A stretch of DNA of 64,000 nt. Source: Tsuneonella mangrovi. Lineage in GTDB: Bacteria; Pseudomonadota; Alphaproteobacteria; Sphingomonadales; Sphingomonadaceae. Both the position numbers and the translations under genes were made by a program. The notes beneath the pieces were generated by a model that was not told where the DNA came from, made no database searches, and saw only the letters and a list, made by a program, of their open reading frames with translations. Below are positions 17,774-26,641 of the stretch, in pieces. Positions within the stretch are counted from its first letter, which is position 1. Every line of letters starts with the position of its first letter. Location of the stretch: positions 1,922,001 to 1,986,000 of the forward strand of contig NZ_CP022889.1 in NCBI RefSeq assembly GCF_002269345.1, written 5' to 3'.

Positions 17774-18919
17774 CTATCCCAACATCCCGCCTACGAATTC
17801 GCGGAACTTGCGGTCGAACACCTCGGGCGCAAAGTGGCGTGCCCGGGCGACCGAATCCGCCGGATCGAAGTGATGCTCGAATGCGTCGAACCTCTCGATG
17901 GCAGCTTGCAAGGTCTCGGGCTCCTGCCGATCGAAGAACAGCCCCGTGCTTTGATCGACCACGCTGTCGAGTATGCCGCCGCGCCCGAAGCCGATTACCG
18001 GGCGACCCGCAGCCATCGCTTCGACCGGCGTAATGCCGAAGTCTTCTTCCGCAGTCATAACGAAGGCCCGCGCCTGTGCGTATGTCCTGCGCAACGAAGC
18101 AAAATCCATTCGTTCGACGAACCGTATGTTGGGCTTCGCCTTCGCGCGAAGGCGTTTGGTCATCGGGCCGGTGCCGACCATCAGAAGGGGCAGGCCGTTC
18201 GCATTGAATGCATCGACTGCAATGTCGGGGCGCTTGTAGGAAACCATCTGGCCGACCCACAGAAATTCCTCGCCGACTTCTTGTGTCGGTTCGAACTGCG
18301 CGACTTCGACCGGCGGATGGATCACGTCAGCTTCGCGCCGCCAGACCTTGCGGATTCGTTGCTGAATGAATTTGGAGTTGGCCGCGAAGCCGTCGACCAG
18401 TGCGGAGGAGGTCACGTCCCACTTGCGCATCCGGTGATAAAGCGGTGGCATCGCGAGGCGGGCAATGGGGTTCGCTGCGCTTTTGTAGCCGTGGTAGTGA
18501 TCCCACAGGTAACGCATCGGCGAATGACAATAGCAAACGTGGGTGCTGCCCGGGTCGGTGATCACGCCTTTGGCCGGCCCGGACTCGCTGCTGATTACCA
18601 AATCGTAGCCGCTGAGGTCGAGCTCCTCCAGCGCCATTGGCATCAGAGGAAGGTAGTATTGGTAAAGCCTCTTCGAAAATGGGAGCTGGGCGATGAAGGT
18701 CGTCGAGACCCTGGCATTGCGAATACGCGCCGACATACGCTCGCGGTCGTAGACGTGACAAAACAGATCGGCGCCGGGATAAAGGCCCAGCATCCGGTCG
18801 ATTACCCGCTCGCCCCCACGCATCGTCAACAGCCAATAGTGGACGATCGCCACCCGCGGCTCGGAGAAGGGCCGGATCGCGCGCAGGACGGCCGGAGCAG
18901 CGATCCGGCTCACCTCCAT
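17774..18919 (-). CDS. Family 4 glycosyltransferase
   Basis: GT-B glycosyltransferase of 381 residues. The N-terminal domain opens with VAIVHYWLLTMRGGERV, the glycine-rich acceptor loop of GT4 enzymes, followed by CYCHSPMRYLWD. The C-terminal donor domain has FLWVGQMVSYKRPDIAV and EDFGITPVEA, the EX7E motif. It resembles the GT4 group often next to wzc in sphingomonad and rhizobial exopolysaccharide loci. Its start codon shares a base with the stop of the upstream Wzc-like gene (TGATG), and the Wzy-like gene follows after seven bases, so the three are co-transcribed and probably translationally coupled. It should act on the cytoplasmic face during repeat-unit assembly. Donor sugar unknown. 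Confidence 0.87.
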   Translation of the reverse strand: MEVSRIAAPAVLRAIRPFSEPRVAIVHYWLLTMRGGERVIDRMLGLYPGADLFCHVYDRERMSARIRNARVSTTFIAQLPFSKRLYQYYLPLMPMALEELDLSGYDLVISSESGPAKGVITDPGSTHVCYCHSPMRYLWDHYHGYKSAANPIARLAMPPLYHRMRKWDVTSSALVDGFAANSKFIQQRIRKVWRREADVIHPPVEVAQFEPTQEVGEEFLWVGQMVSYKRPDIAVDAFNANGLPLLMVGTGPMTKRLRAKAKPNIRFVERMDFASLRRTYAQARAFVMTAEEDFGITPVEAMAAGRPVIGFGRGGILDSVVDQSTGLFFDRQEPETLQAAIERFDAFEHHFDPADSVARARHFAPEVFDRKFREFVGGMLG

Positions 18920-21051
18920 CAGGAATAGTACTCGCTGTACTGGCTGTAATAGTAATCAGGATCGTTTTCACCGAAGTGCGCGCGGCGGCGCATGTCGATC
19001 TTGTTGAGGACGATTCCGACCACGTTGACGAGGTCGCTCGGCAGCCGCTTCAGTGCGGCTTTCGCCGCTGCCTTCGGCGTCTTGCGCCACTTCACCGCGA
19101 AGATCACGGAATCGGCAACCTGGGCCATTTTGCGGGTTGCTGCGATCGGCAGAACCGGCGGCAGGTCGAGGATGATCCGATCGAAGCGTTCGCGCAATTG
19201 GGCGATGAGCTGTTCGAATGGCTCCCCGGTCAGCAAGCCCTCGGGCTCTTCGTCGCTCGGGCTGATCGGCAGGATGCAGAATACGTAGTCGTCCGATATG
19301 TTCTTGACCTCGAGTGGAGCGGCGCCGCTTAGGACCTCGACGAGGCCTGATTGTTCCGCCTTCACGCCTAACAGTTTGCTGATACCGCGCCGCCGCAGGT
19401 CACAATCGATCAGGATCGTGCGATAGCCAAGCTTGGCCGAGGTATGTGCAAGACAGCAAGAAATCACCGTCTTGCCTTCTCCTGGCAACGCGGAGGTGAT
19501 CGCCACTACCTTGTCATTGCTAGTCGTGAACTGGGTCAGAGCAGCGGATAATGCACGGAATGACTCGGCGAATACCGATTTAGGATTGTCCTGGATCTCG
19601 GCAATCGCGTGCGGGCTCGTCGAATCGCTTTTGTCGAGCAGGGGGATCGACCCGAGGAAGCGTTCGCCGAATGCGCCCTCGATTTCGTCGGACCGACGAA
19701 TTCCCTGATCGAGCGCTTCAGCTACGTATGATGCCATCAAGCCAAGGCCCAACCCTATTATCATTGCAAGAGCTAGGTTCAGCTTCAGGTTGGGGCTGAT
19801 CGGCTCGATCGGCACGGTCGCTTGAGTGACGACCTTCGCATCAGGTTGCTCCGTCCCTTCGGATGCAAGCAGTTGCTTGTAGCTGTTGAGATAAGTTTCG
19901 TAGATGCTTTGGGAAGCGGCTGCCTTGCGTTCGAGATCGCTCAAGCCAACCATTGCGGCGTTGTTTTGCGACAGCTTCTGCTTGGCGTTGCCAAGGCTGC
20001 CCGAGAGCGAAGCGAGGCGTTGCTGCGACACTTCCTGCTTGGCCCGCAGGTTGGAGATTACTCTCCCAATCTCGTCCTGAATCTGGGTTTGGATTTCCTT
20101 CAGTTTGCTGCGCGCACGGATCAACTGCGGATGGTTGGGGCCATATCGCGAGGAGAGGTCCGCTACGTCGGCTGCCGCCAACGACTCCTGATCGCGAAGC
20201 GAAGATATTACCGGCGAGTTCAATGCCGCGCCGACATCGTCTCCGGTTGAGCCCGATCTCAATTGCGACAGCGCAGTGTTGAGCATCGCGGTGTCTTCCG
20301 CTGCCGATGCGCGGGCCGTGGCGACTTGTTGTTCGTAGTTCGAGATCTCCTGCTCGGTCAGCGAAGTGCCTGACGTACTCAGCAGGTTGTTGCGGATGCG
20401 ATATTGCTGAAGAGCCTCGGTGTCCTGCTGGGCTTGGTCGCGCAGCGACCCGAGCCGCTGTTCGAGCGTCGCGCGCGCTTCGCGGTTGCGCTGCTGGTCT
20501 TCGCCCAGGCCCCAATTCGAGTACTGTTTGGCGAATTCGTTGACGATCCGTGCCGCCTGCTGAGGGTCGTGCGCATCGTAAGTGATTTCCAGCGCATAGC
20601 TCTCGCCGCTGCGGTAGGCCGCAACGTTGTGGCGCAACGTGCTTTCAATTTCCTGCTGCTGCGTCGGGCTCTTGCCGTCGAAAAGCCCGATTGCTTTGGC
20701 AACCCGGATTGTCATGTCCCTCGAAGTGATGATCTCGACCTGAGTTTCGACCAGTTCGTTGCTGACTACTGCGCGCCCAGCGGGTGACGGAGCCGCTCCG
20801 TTTACAGCGTCGGTTCCCTTGTCGAGAACCACCGTTGCTTCGGCTCGGTAGGTCTTGGGCAGCAGCAATGAAACGCCGAGCCCCACAAGTCCGGTCACCA
20901 AAGCAATGCCGAGAATGAGAGGGTACCAGCGCCTGAAGAAATTGACCGTTTCGGCAAGATCCAGCCGGTCGTCCTCCCGCCTCAGCCCATCGATCCTGGC
21001 AACATCGCTGCCGTGGTCGTGCGCACGAACGAGTGCCTGCGAAGCGTTCAT
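18919..21051 (-). CDS. Wzc-like polysaccharide co-polymerase and tyrosine autokinase
   Basis: Bacterial tyrosine kinase fused to a Wzz-type chain-length domain, about 710 residues. The N-terminal Wzz region has a membrane helix (LILGIALVTGLVGLGVSLLL, near residue 50) followed by TYRAEATVVLD. A long periplasmic coiled coil covers about 150-410, and a second helix (LALAMIIGLGLGLMASYV) returns the chain to the cytoplasm. The kinase domain has Walker A (ALPGEGKT), Walker A' (ILIDCDLRRRG) and Walker B (IILDLPP). The tail carries six tyrosines within the last 14 residues, the autophosphorylation cluster. The start at 21051 (MNASQA) is chosen because GGAG lies seven bases before it; an ATG at 21075 is less likely. 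It controls chain length and export with the Wza-like protein. Confidence 0.93.
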   Translation of the reverse strand: MNASQALVRAHDHGSDVARIDGLRREDDRLDLAETVNFFRRWYPLILGIALVTGLVGLGVSLLLPKTYRAEATVVLDKGTDAVNGAAPSPAGRAVVSNELVETQVEIITSRDMTIRVAKAIGLFDGKSPTQQQEIESTLRHNVAAYRSGESYALEITYDAHDPQQAARIVNEFAKQYSNWGLGEDQQRNREARATLEQRLGSLRDQAQQDTEALQQYRIRNNLLSTSGTSLTEQEISNYEQQVATARASAAEDTAMLNTALSQLRSGSTGDDVGAALNSPVISSLRDQESLAAADVADLSSRYGPNHPQLIRARSKLKEIQTQIQDEIGRVISNLRAKQEVSQQRLASLSGSLGNAKQKLSQNNAAMVGLSDLERKAAASQSIYETYLNSYKQLLASEGTEQPDAKVVTQATVPIEPISPNLKLNLALAMIIGLGLGLMASYVAEALDQGIRRSDEIEGAFGERFLGSIPLLDKSDSTSPHAIAEIQDNPKSVFAESFRALSAALTQFTTSNDKVVAITSALPGEGKTVISCCLAHTSAKLGYRTILIDCDLRRRGISKLLGVKAEQSGLVEVLSGAAPLEVKNISDDYVFCILPISPSDEEPEGLLTGEPFEQLIAQLRERFDRIILDLPPVLPIAATRKMAQVADSVIFAVKWRKTPKAAAKAALKRLPSDLVNVVGIVLNKIDMRRRAHFGENDPDYYYSQYSEYYS

Positions 21052-21112
21052 GTTCGCGCTCCTTCTGCTTCGCACATTGCTGGTATGACAGCGAGGTGGT
21101 CGAACGGGCGGT

Positions 21113-22510
21113 TCACACCGCGATCCTCACGCCGATCCCAGCCGAAAAGCCACCGTAGTTGCGCCCACCGTCTTGCGATCGATAGCCGGCCTGCGCAGTC
21201 AGCCCTACGCGATCATTGAGTCGATAGCGCGCGCTCACTCCGACCCGATAATATTGGTCGCTTCGGACGATTCCGCGATAATCCTCTGTTACTGCGGCAG
21301 CCTCGGCACCCACCAACATCCGGTCGCCCATCGAGTGCTGGACCCCCGCGATATACTGTGTGCGGAAAATCGCTGCTGTATCGAATCTCGGGCTGGGATC
21401 GACGTCACGGCGGACTTCCGCGCGAACAGCCCAGTCGCGCCGCGGAATCCAGTTGGCGCTGAGGCGGTAGTTGAGCGCCTTGACAGGGGTGAAGGCAGGA
21501 TCGTCGAAGTCTTGTTGCAGGTAGCCAGCACCAGCCTCGATATCGATCATGGCGCTCGGCTGGAACTGCACGCCTGCGAGAATGGAATAGCCGTGCGAAT
21601 TGCGCTGGGCACCGACCGTCGTGCGATAGTCGACCTGGCTTAATCCGCCTTCGATGAAGGTGGAGTAGCCTTCGTGCAGCCGATAACGAGCGCGTAGGCT
21701 GACGCTGCGTAAGGTGACGTCGCGGTCGCTGAGATCTATCGGCAAGCCGCCGACGCTCGCATCGTCATACGAGAGCGTTGTAATCCGTCCGCGCGCGGTG
21801 AGCCCCAGGATGCCTCGATCGCGCGCGACCTCGACGCCAACGTAGCGGCGGTGATAGGTCACAGGTTTGTCGGTCAGGAACTGGTCCCCGGCGGTGCCGC
21901 GCTGTTCGTATCCGCGTGCTGCACCCGCCTCTGGCCTCACGGTAACAAGACCGGCGAGATCGAGCCGCGACTTGAGATCGACGTAATACGCTTCGGCATT
22001 TTCTGCGGAATTGTTCGCGTAGCGCTTGATGTCCGCGCCGGCATCCAGCTCGATCGAATGGCGCGTGAAATCGGAATCCAGCACCAGCGATGGCCTGATA
22101 TGGCCGATTGCGTCCGAGCGCTTGCTGGATTCGACGTTGTAGATGTTCGAATCGAAATCGATTGTCGTTTCGACCGCCGGATAAAGTATGAATCCCGGAG
22201 TAATTCGAACTCCATCGCCGTGTTCGGGCACGAACAGGTCGACGGGAGTCAGGTCGGGATTGACAGTTTGCGCGACCGCAGGTCGTGACGCGATCGACGC
22301 GACGATAAACAATCCCATCGAGCGGACCCAACGGGCCTTTGCGACTGTTCGTCGGGCACCCTTAAGGCGGATGACCGAGGGCTTCGGCAGGTCGGTGTGT
22401 GCGGCTGGCTGGACCACGAACCGCACGACGGGGACGAGGTCCGAACAGAGCCGCCACATCGGGAACCGTCGCGCGCGAGGCCGGTTACACTTAGGAATGG
22501 GCCTGTTCAT
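21113..22510 (-). CDS. Outer membrane beta-barrel protein of a polysaccharide locus
   Basis: Predicted outer-membrane beta-barrel of up to 465 residues (BBP2-like). A signal peptide is visible well inside the frame (MGLFIVASIASRPAVAQ, cleavage after AVA), so the true start is probably downstream of 22510, perhaps at one of the codons within 70 residues before that segment. After the signal come alternating hydrophobic/polar strands and the C-terminal GGRNYGGFSAGIGVRIAV, consistent with a barrel closing strand. It starts upstream of the Wzc-like gene on the same strand (61 bases apart) and is widespread next to wzc in sphingomonads. It may be an alternative outer-membrane exit or modification port for the polymer; direct evidence is lacking. 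Confidence 0.7.
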   Translation of the reverse strand: MNRPIPKCNRPRARRFPMWRLCSDLVPVVRFVVQPAAHTDLPKPSVIRLKGARRTVAKARWVRSMGLFIVASIASRPAVAQTVNPDLTPVDLFVPEHGDGVRITPGFILYPAVETTIDFDSNIYNVESSKRSDAIGHIRPSLVLDSDFTRHSIELDAGADIKRYANNSAENAEAYYVDLKSRLDLAGLVTVRPEAGAARGYEQRGTAGDQFLTDKPVTYHRRYVGVEVARDRGILGLTARGRITTLSYDDASVGGLPIDLSDRDVTLRSVSLRARYRLHEGYSTFIEGGLSQVDYRTTVGAQRNSHGYSILAGVQFQPSAMIDIEAGAGYLQQDFDDPAFTPVKALNYRLSANWIPRRDWAVRAEVRRDVDPSPRFDTAAIFRTQYIAGVQHSMGDRMLVGAEAAAVTEDYRGIVRSDQYYRVGVSARYRLNDRVGLTAQAGYRSQDGGRNYGGFSAGIGVRIAV

Positions 22511-22588
22511 CGCGCTTCAACTGCGCGATAAGGGCAGGAACCCTGAATTGGGTTAGAGATAAAACGACAATCTTCGGGTAGCGAGGCG

Positions 22589-22717
22589 ATGTTCGAATCC
22601 AAGATACGCAAGGACCCGGGTTTTGTGCGCCCCCGTCGGGGTTTTGCCTCGGGAGCACTCGTCGCAGTGCCGATTGCCATGCTCTTGTGGGGCCTGATAA
22701 TTTGGGCAATCCTCTGA
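22589..22717 (+). CDS. Possible 42-residue single-pass membrane protein
   Basis: Short frame on the plus strand in the 226-base gap between two minus-strand genes. It encodes 42 residues: a basic N-terminal half (MFESKIRKDPGFVRPRRGF) followed by one strongly hydrophobic helix (ALVAVPIAMLLWGLIIWAIL) up to the TGA. The positive-inside pattern and position fit a small inner-membrane protein. The ribosome binding site is poor (GCGAGG just before the ATG). The gene lies between the sugar transferase and the outer-membrane protein, in antisense orientation to both neighbours. It could be coincidental; absence of homologues would argue against it. Confidence 0.35.
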   Translation: MFESKIRKDPGFVRPRRGFASGALVAVPIAMLLWGLIIWAIL

Positions 22718-22736
22718 TAATAAGTGGGTTGATCCA

Positions 22737-23510
22737 TCAGATTGACCCTTTCGCGAAAATCACTGCGGGCACAGTTGCGATTAGAATATAGGCGTCGAGC
22801 GCGACGCATTGACGACGTACATAAGTGACGTCAGCCGCCACGCGGCGACGATAAGTAGTCTCGCTCCGCCCGGTAACTTGCCAGAGGCCGGTGAGGCCCG
22901 GCCGGACGCTGAGATAATGTCCGGCGTAGCGGCCGTAGAAGGCAAGCTCGCTAGTAGTGATTGGCCTCGGGCCTACCAGGCTCATGTCTCCACGCAGTAC
23001 GTTGAACAGTTGGGGCAGTTCATCGAGGCTGGAGACCCGCAAGAACTTGCCAAGCTTCGATACTCGCGGATCGTCTTCCAGTTTGTGCGAGCGGGTCCAA
23101 GCGTCTTGAAGTTCAGGACTCAGGCGCAAAAGTTCGTCCAGAAGCTTGTCAGCGTTCACCCGCATCGTGCGGAACTTGAGGCATCCGAACTCTTTGCCGT
23201 CCTTGCCGACACGCTGGTGGACGAACAACGCCGGCCCGGGATCGAAGATTTTGATTGCAATCGCGACCAGCAACATGACCGGTGCGAAAAAGACGATCAT
23301 CACGATTGAAAGAAGTATGTCGGCAGCGCGAAGGACGGAGCTGCGCGGCCGAAACGGTAACTTGGCCCTCCGAATGCGAGCAGATTCGATGAGCGAGAGC
23401 TCGTGCTCGTCTATTGTTGGTAGCGACAAGCGCGCGAAGACTGACGGATCGGCTTTTGACCCGACGTCCAACTCAGCTTTGCCGTGCGCCGTACCCTCCA
23501 TGAGATTCAT
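22737..23510 (-). CDS. Initiating polyprenyl-phosphate phosphosugar transferase
   Basis: Bacterial sugar transferase of 257 residues (WcaJ/ExoY-like catalytic core). It transfers a phosphosugar from a UDP-sugar to undecaprenyl phosphate, the first step of repeat-unit synthesis. One hydrophobic re-entrant segment (RAADILLSIVMIVFFAPVML, residues about 65-85) precedes the core with CLKFRTM, SSLDELPQLFNVLRGDMSL, VGPRP and PGLTGLWQVTGRS, all diagnostic. It lacks the multi-helix N-terminal domain of WbaP/WcaJ enzymes, so it is the ExoY-like short form. The gene is divergent from the Wza-like gene over a 262-base promoter region. Sugar specificity (glucose, galactose or N-acetylgalactosamine class) cannot be read. 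Confidence 0.93.
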   Translation of the reverse strand: MNLMEGTAHGKAELDVGSKADPSVFARLSLPTIDEHELSLIESARIRRAKLPFRPRSSVLRAADILLSIVMIVFFAPVMLLVAIAIKIFDPGPALFVHQRVGKDGKEFGCLKFRTMRVNADKLLDELLRLSPELQDAWTRSHKLEDDPRVSKLGKFLRVSSLDELPQLFNVLRGDMSLVGPRPITTSELAFYGRYAGHYLSVRPGLTGLWQVTGRSETTYRRRVAADVTYVRRQCVALDAYILIATVPAVIFAKGSI

Positions 23511-23772
23511 TGCGATTTGTCCACCGTTGCGGAAGGTCCAGAACGACTGGCGGCCGTGGTTTCCCCGTTTCGCGCCAATAAGGAACTTGCCAGAGTGACC
23601 AATCAGCTCAATCGGGCATTGGGTGTAATGCTGAGCTATCCCGACGAGCTATCGTTCGGGCGGTCGGAGAAACTTTCTGCCACTTCGTGATAATTCCGCT
23701 CGTGGCCTGCTCCGTCTAAGGTCCAATTTTGTGCGGGAAAGGCCTGCGTGCTGCGGAGGTTAGTGATTCGAG

Positions 23773-24387
23773 ATGTCCATGGTTTTCTGGCGGCGTATCG
23801 AAAGCTCATTGTCGATCGTTTTGATCGCACTTTCGGGGCTATTCTTTTTGGCGGTTCCCGCAAGTGCACGAGACCGGATCGATACTGTTACCGTGCAGGC
23901 GCTCAATTCCCAGCTCAGTGGCGGCTATCGTGTGGCATCGGGCGACAAATTGCGAGTGACGGTGTTCGATGAACCCAACCTCAGCGGCGACTATGAGGTG
24001 GGCGTCGAAGGCAACCTGAGCATCCCTCTAATTGAATCGATTCGTGCAGCGGGTCAAACGACTTCTCAATTGAAGCAGCAAATCGCCGACAAGCTTGAAT
24101 CAGGCGGATACGTGCTTTCGCCCAGGGTCTCGGTCGAAATCCTTGAACACCGTCCATTCTACATTCTGGGGGAAGTAAAGCAGCCGGGCGAATACCCTTA
24201 CTCGGGCGATCTGACGTTTGAGCAAGCGGTGGCCAAGGCGGGGGGATTCACACCGCGAGCGAATACGAAGGTGATCTACCTCAAGCGGCAGGGCGAAAGC
24301 GAAAAGATTCGCGTGCGGCTCGATACTGATTTGCCGCTCAAGATTTCGCCTGGCGACACGATTGTCGTCCGCGAGGCGTTCTTCTGA
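23773..24387 (+). CDS. Wza/GumB-like polysaccharide export protein
   Basis: Outer-membrane polysaccharide export protein of the short GumB type, 204 residues. A signal peptide covers about residues 1-32 (hydrophobic LSIVLIALSGLFFLAV, end VPASA). The poly-export domain begins YRVASGDKLRVTVFDEPNL, and an SLBB-like domain follows at about residues 120-190, with FYILGEVKQPGEYPYSG and VAKAGGFTPRA. There is no lipobox Cys right after the signal, unlike E. coli Wza. It forms, with the Wzc-like kinase, the envelope-spanning exit for the polymer. ATG 23773 is chosen; a second in-frame ATG lies six bases later. Confidence 0.93.
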   Translation: MSMVFWRRIESSLSIVLIALSGLFFLAVPASARDRIDTVTVQALNSQLSGGYRVASGDKLRVTVFDEPNLSGDYEVGVEGNLSIPLIESIRAAGQTTSQLKQQIADKLESGGYVLSPRVSVEILEHRPFYILGEVKQPGEYPYSGDLTFEQAVAKAGGFTPRANTKVIYLKRQGESEKIRVRLDTDLPLKISPGDTIVVREAFF

Positions 24388-24540
24388 CCCCAAGAAGCCC
24401 GCGTCTTGTTAGCTGAAATGTCCCAAAATTGTGCATTTGCGAACATTTTCTTGAGTGAATCGGGCAAAGGAGTTAACTCTTAATTAATCCTGTTCGCTGT
24501 GAGTCGCGGCCGCCTTCTCCTCCTCGGGGAAAGTAAAAAA

Positions 24541-25251
24541 ATGAAGCCTGGCGAAACAGTTGGCCATATCTTCAGGATTTTATCTATGCCGGAATCGGTT
24601 TGCCTCATTTCCTCTAATGACCTGTCAAGAGAGGGTCTCAACGCGATACTGTTGCGGGAGGGCTTTGAGGTAATATACTCCGATAGCGATCTCAGTTCAT
24701 TTCGTGCGGGTAATATAAGTACACCTCTCATTTTCATTATCGATCTTGACACCAAACGCGATCTATTGGCCGCAGTTCAGTCGATAACGAGCAATTATGC
24801 CTCTGCATACGTTGCCGTGTTGGCCGACGAGTTCGATTTCGAATGTACGCTCAACTGCTATAAGGCAGGTGCTCGCGGTTACATCGTCAAATCTACAAGT
24901 TCGAAGCCGCTGATCACTGCCATGCAGTTGATCGCACTGGGCGAACGTTATTTCCCTTCCGAAGTTCTCGAAGTTCTCCAAGGCGAAGGTTTTAGCCGCT
25001 CGCGTGAAGCGAGCGTGGAGGAAGTCCTCGCCGATGCGAAGCTCTCACCGCGCGAACTGGACGTATTGTGCTGCCTTATGGCCGGCTATCCGAACAAGGT
25101 CATCGCGCGCCAGCTCGATGTTTGTGAGGCGACAATCAAAGTGCATGTCAAGGCGATCTTGCGCAAACTCAATGTCAACAATCGCACTCAGGCGGCAATC
25201 TGGGCGAACTCGCACAATCTTCCAGAGGTAGGCGGTGCGACAGTGAAGTGA
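24541..25251 (+). CDS. LuxR/NarL-type response regulator with degenerate receiver
   Basis: DNA-binding regulator of 236 residues. The C-terminal LuxR-type HTH at about residues 175-230 is complete (LSPRELDVLCCLMAGYPNKV, then a CEATIKVHVKAILRKL recognition helix). The N-terminal half looks like a receiver: the phospho-Asp candidate is in FIIDLD and the conserved Lys is in YIVKS. The acidic pair that binds magnesium is replaced by serines (LISSNDLSREGL) and the switch Thr appears to be Ala, so phosphorylation may not be normal. The start at 24541 follows GGGGAAAG; a GTG at 24499 is also open. It follows the Wza-like gene by about 150 AT-rich bases with no histidine kinase nearby and is the best candidate local regulator of the exopolysaccharide genes. 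Confidence 0.82.
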   Translation: MKPGETVGHIFRILSMPESVCLISSNDLSREGLNAILLREGFEVIYSDSDLSSFRAGNISTPLIFIIDLDTKRDLLAAVQSITSNYASAYVAVLADEFDFECTLNCYKAGARGYIVKSTSSKPLITAMQLIALGERYFPSEVLEVLQGEGFSRSREASVEEVLADAKLSPRELDVLCCLMAGYPNKVIARQLDVCEATIKVHVKAILRKLNVNNRTQAAIWANSHNLPEVGGATVK

Positions 25252-25321
25252 TTTGGGCAGACTTGGACGGGCCCGTAGCGAGACAGCGCTCTCGTTCGAG
25301 ATCTGAGTGAAAGGACAGGAA

Positions 25322-26641
25322 GTGGCTTCACGATCCGACAACGCGTTTTCCCTGCGTCGCTCGAATGAAGCCTTGTTCCGGATCTCAATCGGCGGTGAAC
25401 AGGAGCGTCGCCGCCAGTATGCGCCGCAGGTCCATTACGGGTTCGACACGGAGAACTTCCAGGAATCCGCGCGCAAATTGTGGCTGACGTTGGCCAGGCG
25501 CGAGCAAATTCCCGCCCTCGAAGCCTGCGTTTCCAATGTCCTTCCGATCTATCGTGTGCACGGCGTCCTGATCGAGATTGGGGACGGCGCTTACCTTTCG
25601 CGGATCTCGCACCTCGGCCTCGCGGTGGCGCGCATGCATGGGGTGGACCGGGCAATCGAAACGATGGCGGATGCGCCGCTCGATTCGATCATGGCGCGGT
25701 TGCCGGCATTTTTCGCGACCTTACGTCAATCCGCGCGACCGGTCTCGTTCAACGATCTTGCGGCGGTAGGTTCGGCAGGAGGGACGACCTTCGACGGCAT
25801 TCTGTTGCCTTTTGCGGATGGTAGTGGGCGGTTGACCCATGCGTATGCGATTATCTCCGAAAGGGAGAGGCCTATGACAAACGAGGAAGGTGTTCTCGAA
25901 CTCACAGCTGACTTGGTCGCCGAAGGAAAACGTCTTCAGGCGCACAACGATGTGCTTGACCTGAGCCTGGACCAAGTCGAGCGGGAAGCAAAACGCGTCG
26001 TTGCAGAAACTACTGCAACGACCATAGATCGCTCAGTCTCCTTGAGCGCGGTACTCGTCAGGGCACGTGAATTCGCGCGCTTGGCTCACGTTGCGGAAGG
26101 TCGCTCGCGCGATGCCTTGTATGAAGCGCTCGGCCATGCTTACGACTTTGCCCTTGAATCGGAGAAAAATGCTGCCGAATTTGCACGGCTGCTCGAAGAG
26201 ACGGGGCTGACGCGGCAGGATCGGGCCCCAATGACGCCGATCGTCAAGCTCGTGTTCGGAAAGGACTGCGATCCGACCCGAGTTACCGAGTACGCCGCGG
26301 TTCTGAGCTACGCGCAGGCGAGTGGCATCGCAGCCGACGAGCTTCCCACGTGCCTCAGGCAAACTGCCGGTGGCATAAAGGGAATAGTCACCGAAATGCG
26401 GCGGCTCCGGCGACACCATTCGGGCAGACCCGAAAGCAGGAGGCCAATTCGAACGACAACTGCCCGCAAGCTGCGTGCGCTTGCTTCGAGACCGATCAGT
26501 TCGATCGAGCTTTCCGACCAGGAGTACGGGGCAGTGTTGGTGCGGCGAGAGGCGGATGGATCGACGGTTGTTATCGGAGAGCTCAGCCCGACCTCGCCCC
26601 TTCTCGAACGTATCGGCAAAGAGGTCTTGGAAGGGAACTAG
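25322..26641 (+). CDS. Hypothetical protein with a PAS-like N-terminal region
   Basis: I do not recognise this 439-residue soluble protein with certainty. The first 190 residues (WLTLARREQIPALEACVSNV onward, through ILLPFADGSGRLTHAYAIIS) resemble the PAS-like folds of alphaproteobacterial PAS_5-type proteins. The next part (about 195-330) is helical and charged, coiled-coil-like, and the C-terminal part is basic. There is no kinase, HTH, GGDEF or transmembrane segment. GTG 25322 is chosen because AAAGGA precedes it by six bases; a GTG at 25307 is also open. It lies 70 bases after the LuxR-type regulator on the same strand, so a joint signalling role is plausible but inferred. Confidence 0.6.
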   Translation: MASRSDNAFSLRRSNEALFRISIGGEQERRRQYAPQVHYGFDTENFQESARKLWLTLARREQIPALEACVSNVLPIYRVHGVLIEIGDGAYLSRISHLGLAVARMHGVDRAIETMADAPLDSIMARLPAFFATLRQSARPVSFNDLAAVGSAGGTTFDGILLPFADGSGRLTHAYAIISERERPMTNEEGVLELTADLVAEGKRLQAHNDVLDLSLDQVEREAKRVVAETTATTIDRSVSLSAVLVRAREFARLAHVAEGRSRDALYEALGHAYDFALESEKNAAEFARLLEETGLTRQDRAPMTPIVKLVFGKDCDPTRVTEYAAVLSYAQASGIAADELPTCLRQTAGGIKGIVTEMRRLRRHHSGRPESRRPIRTTTARKLRALASRPISSIELSDQEYGAVLVRREADGSTVVIGELSPTSPLLERIGKEVLEGN

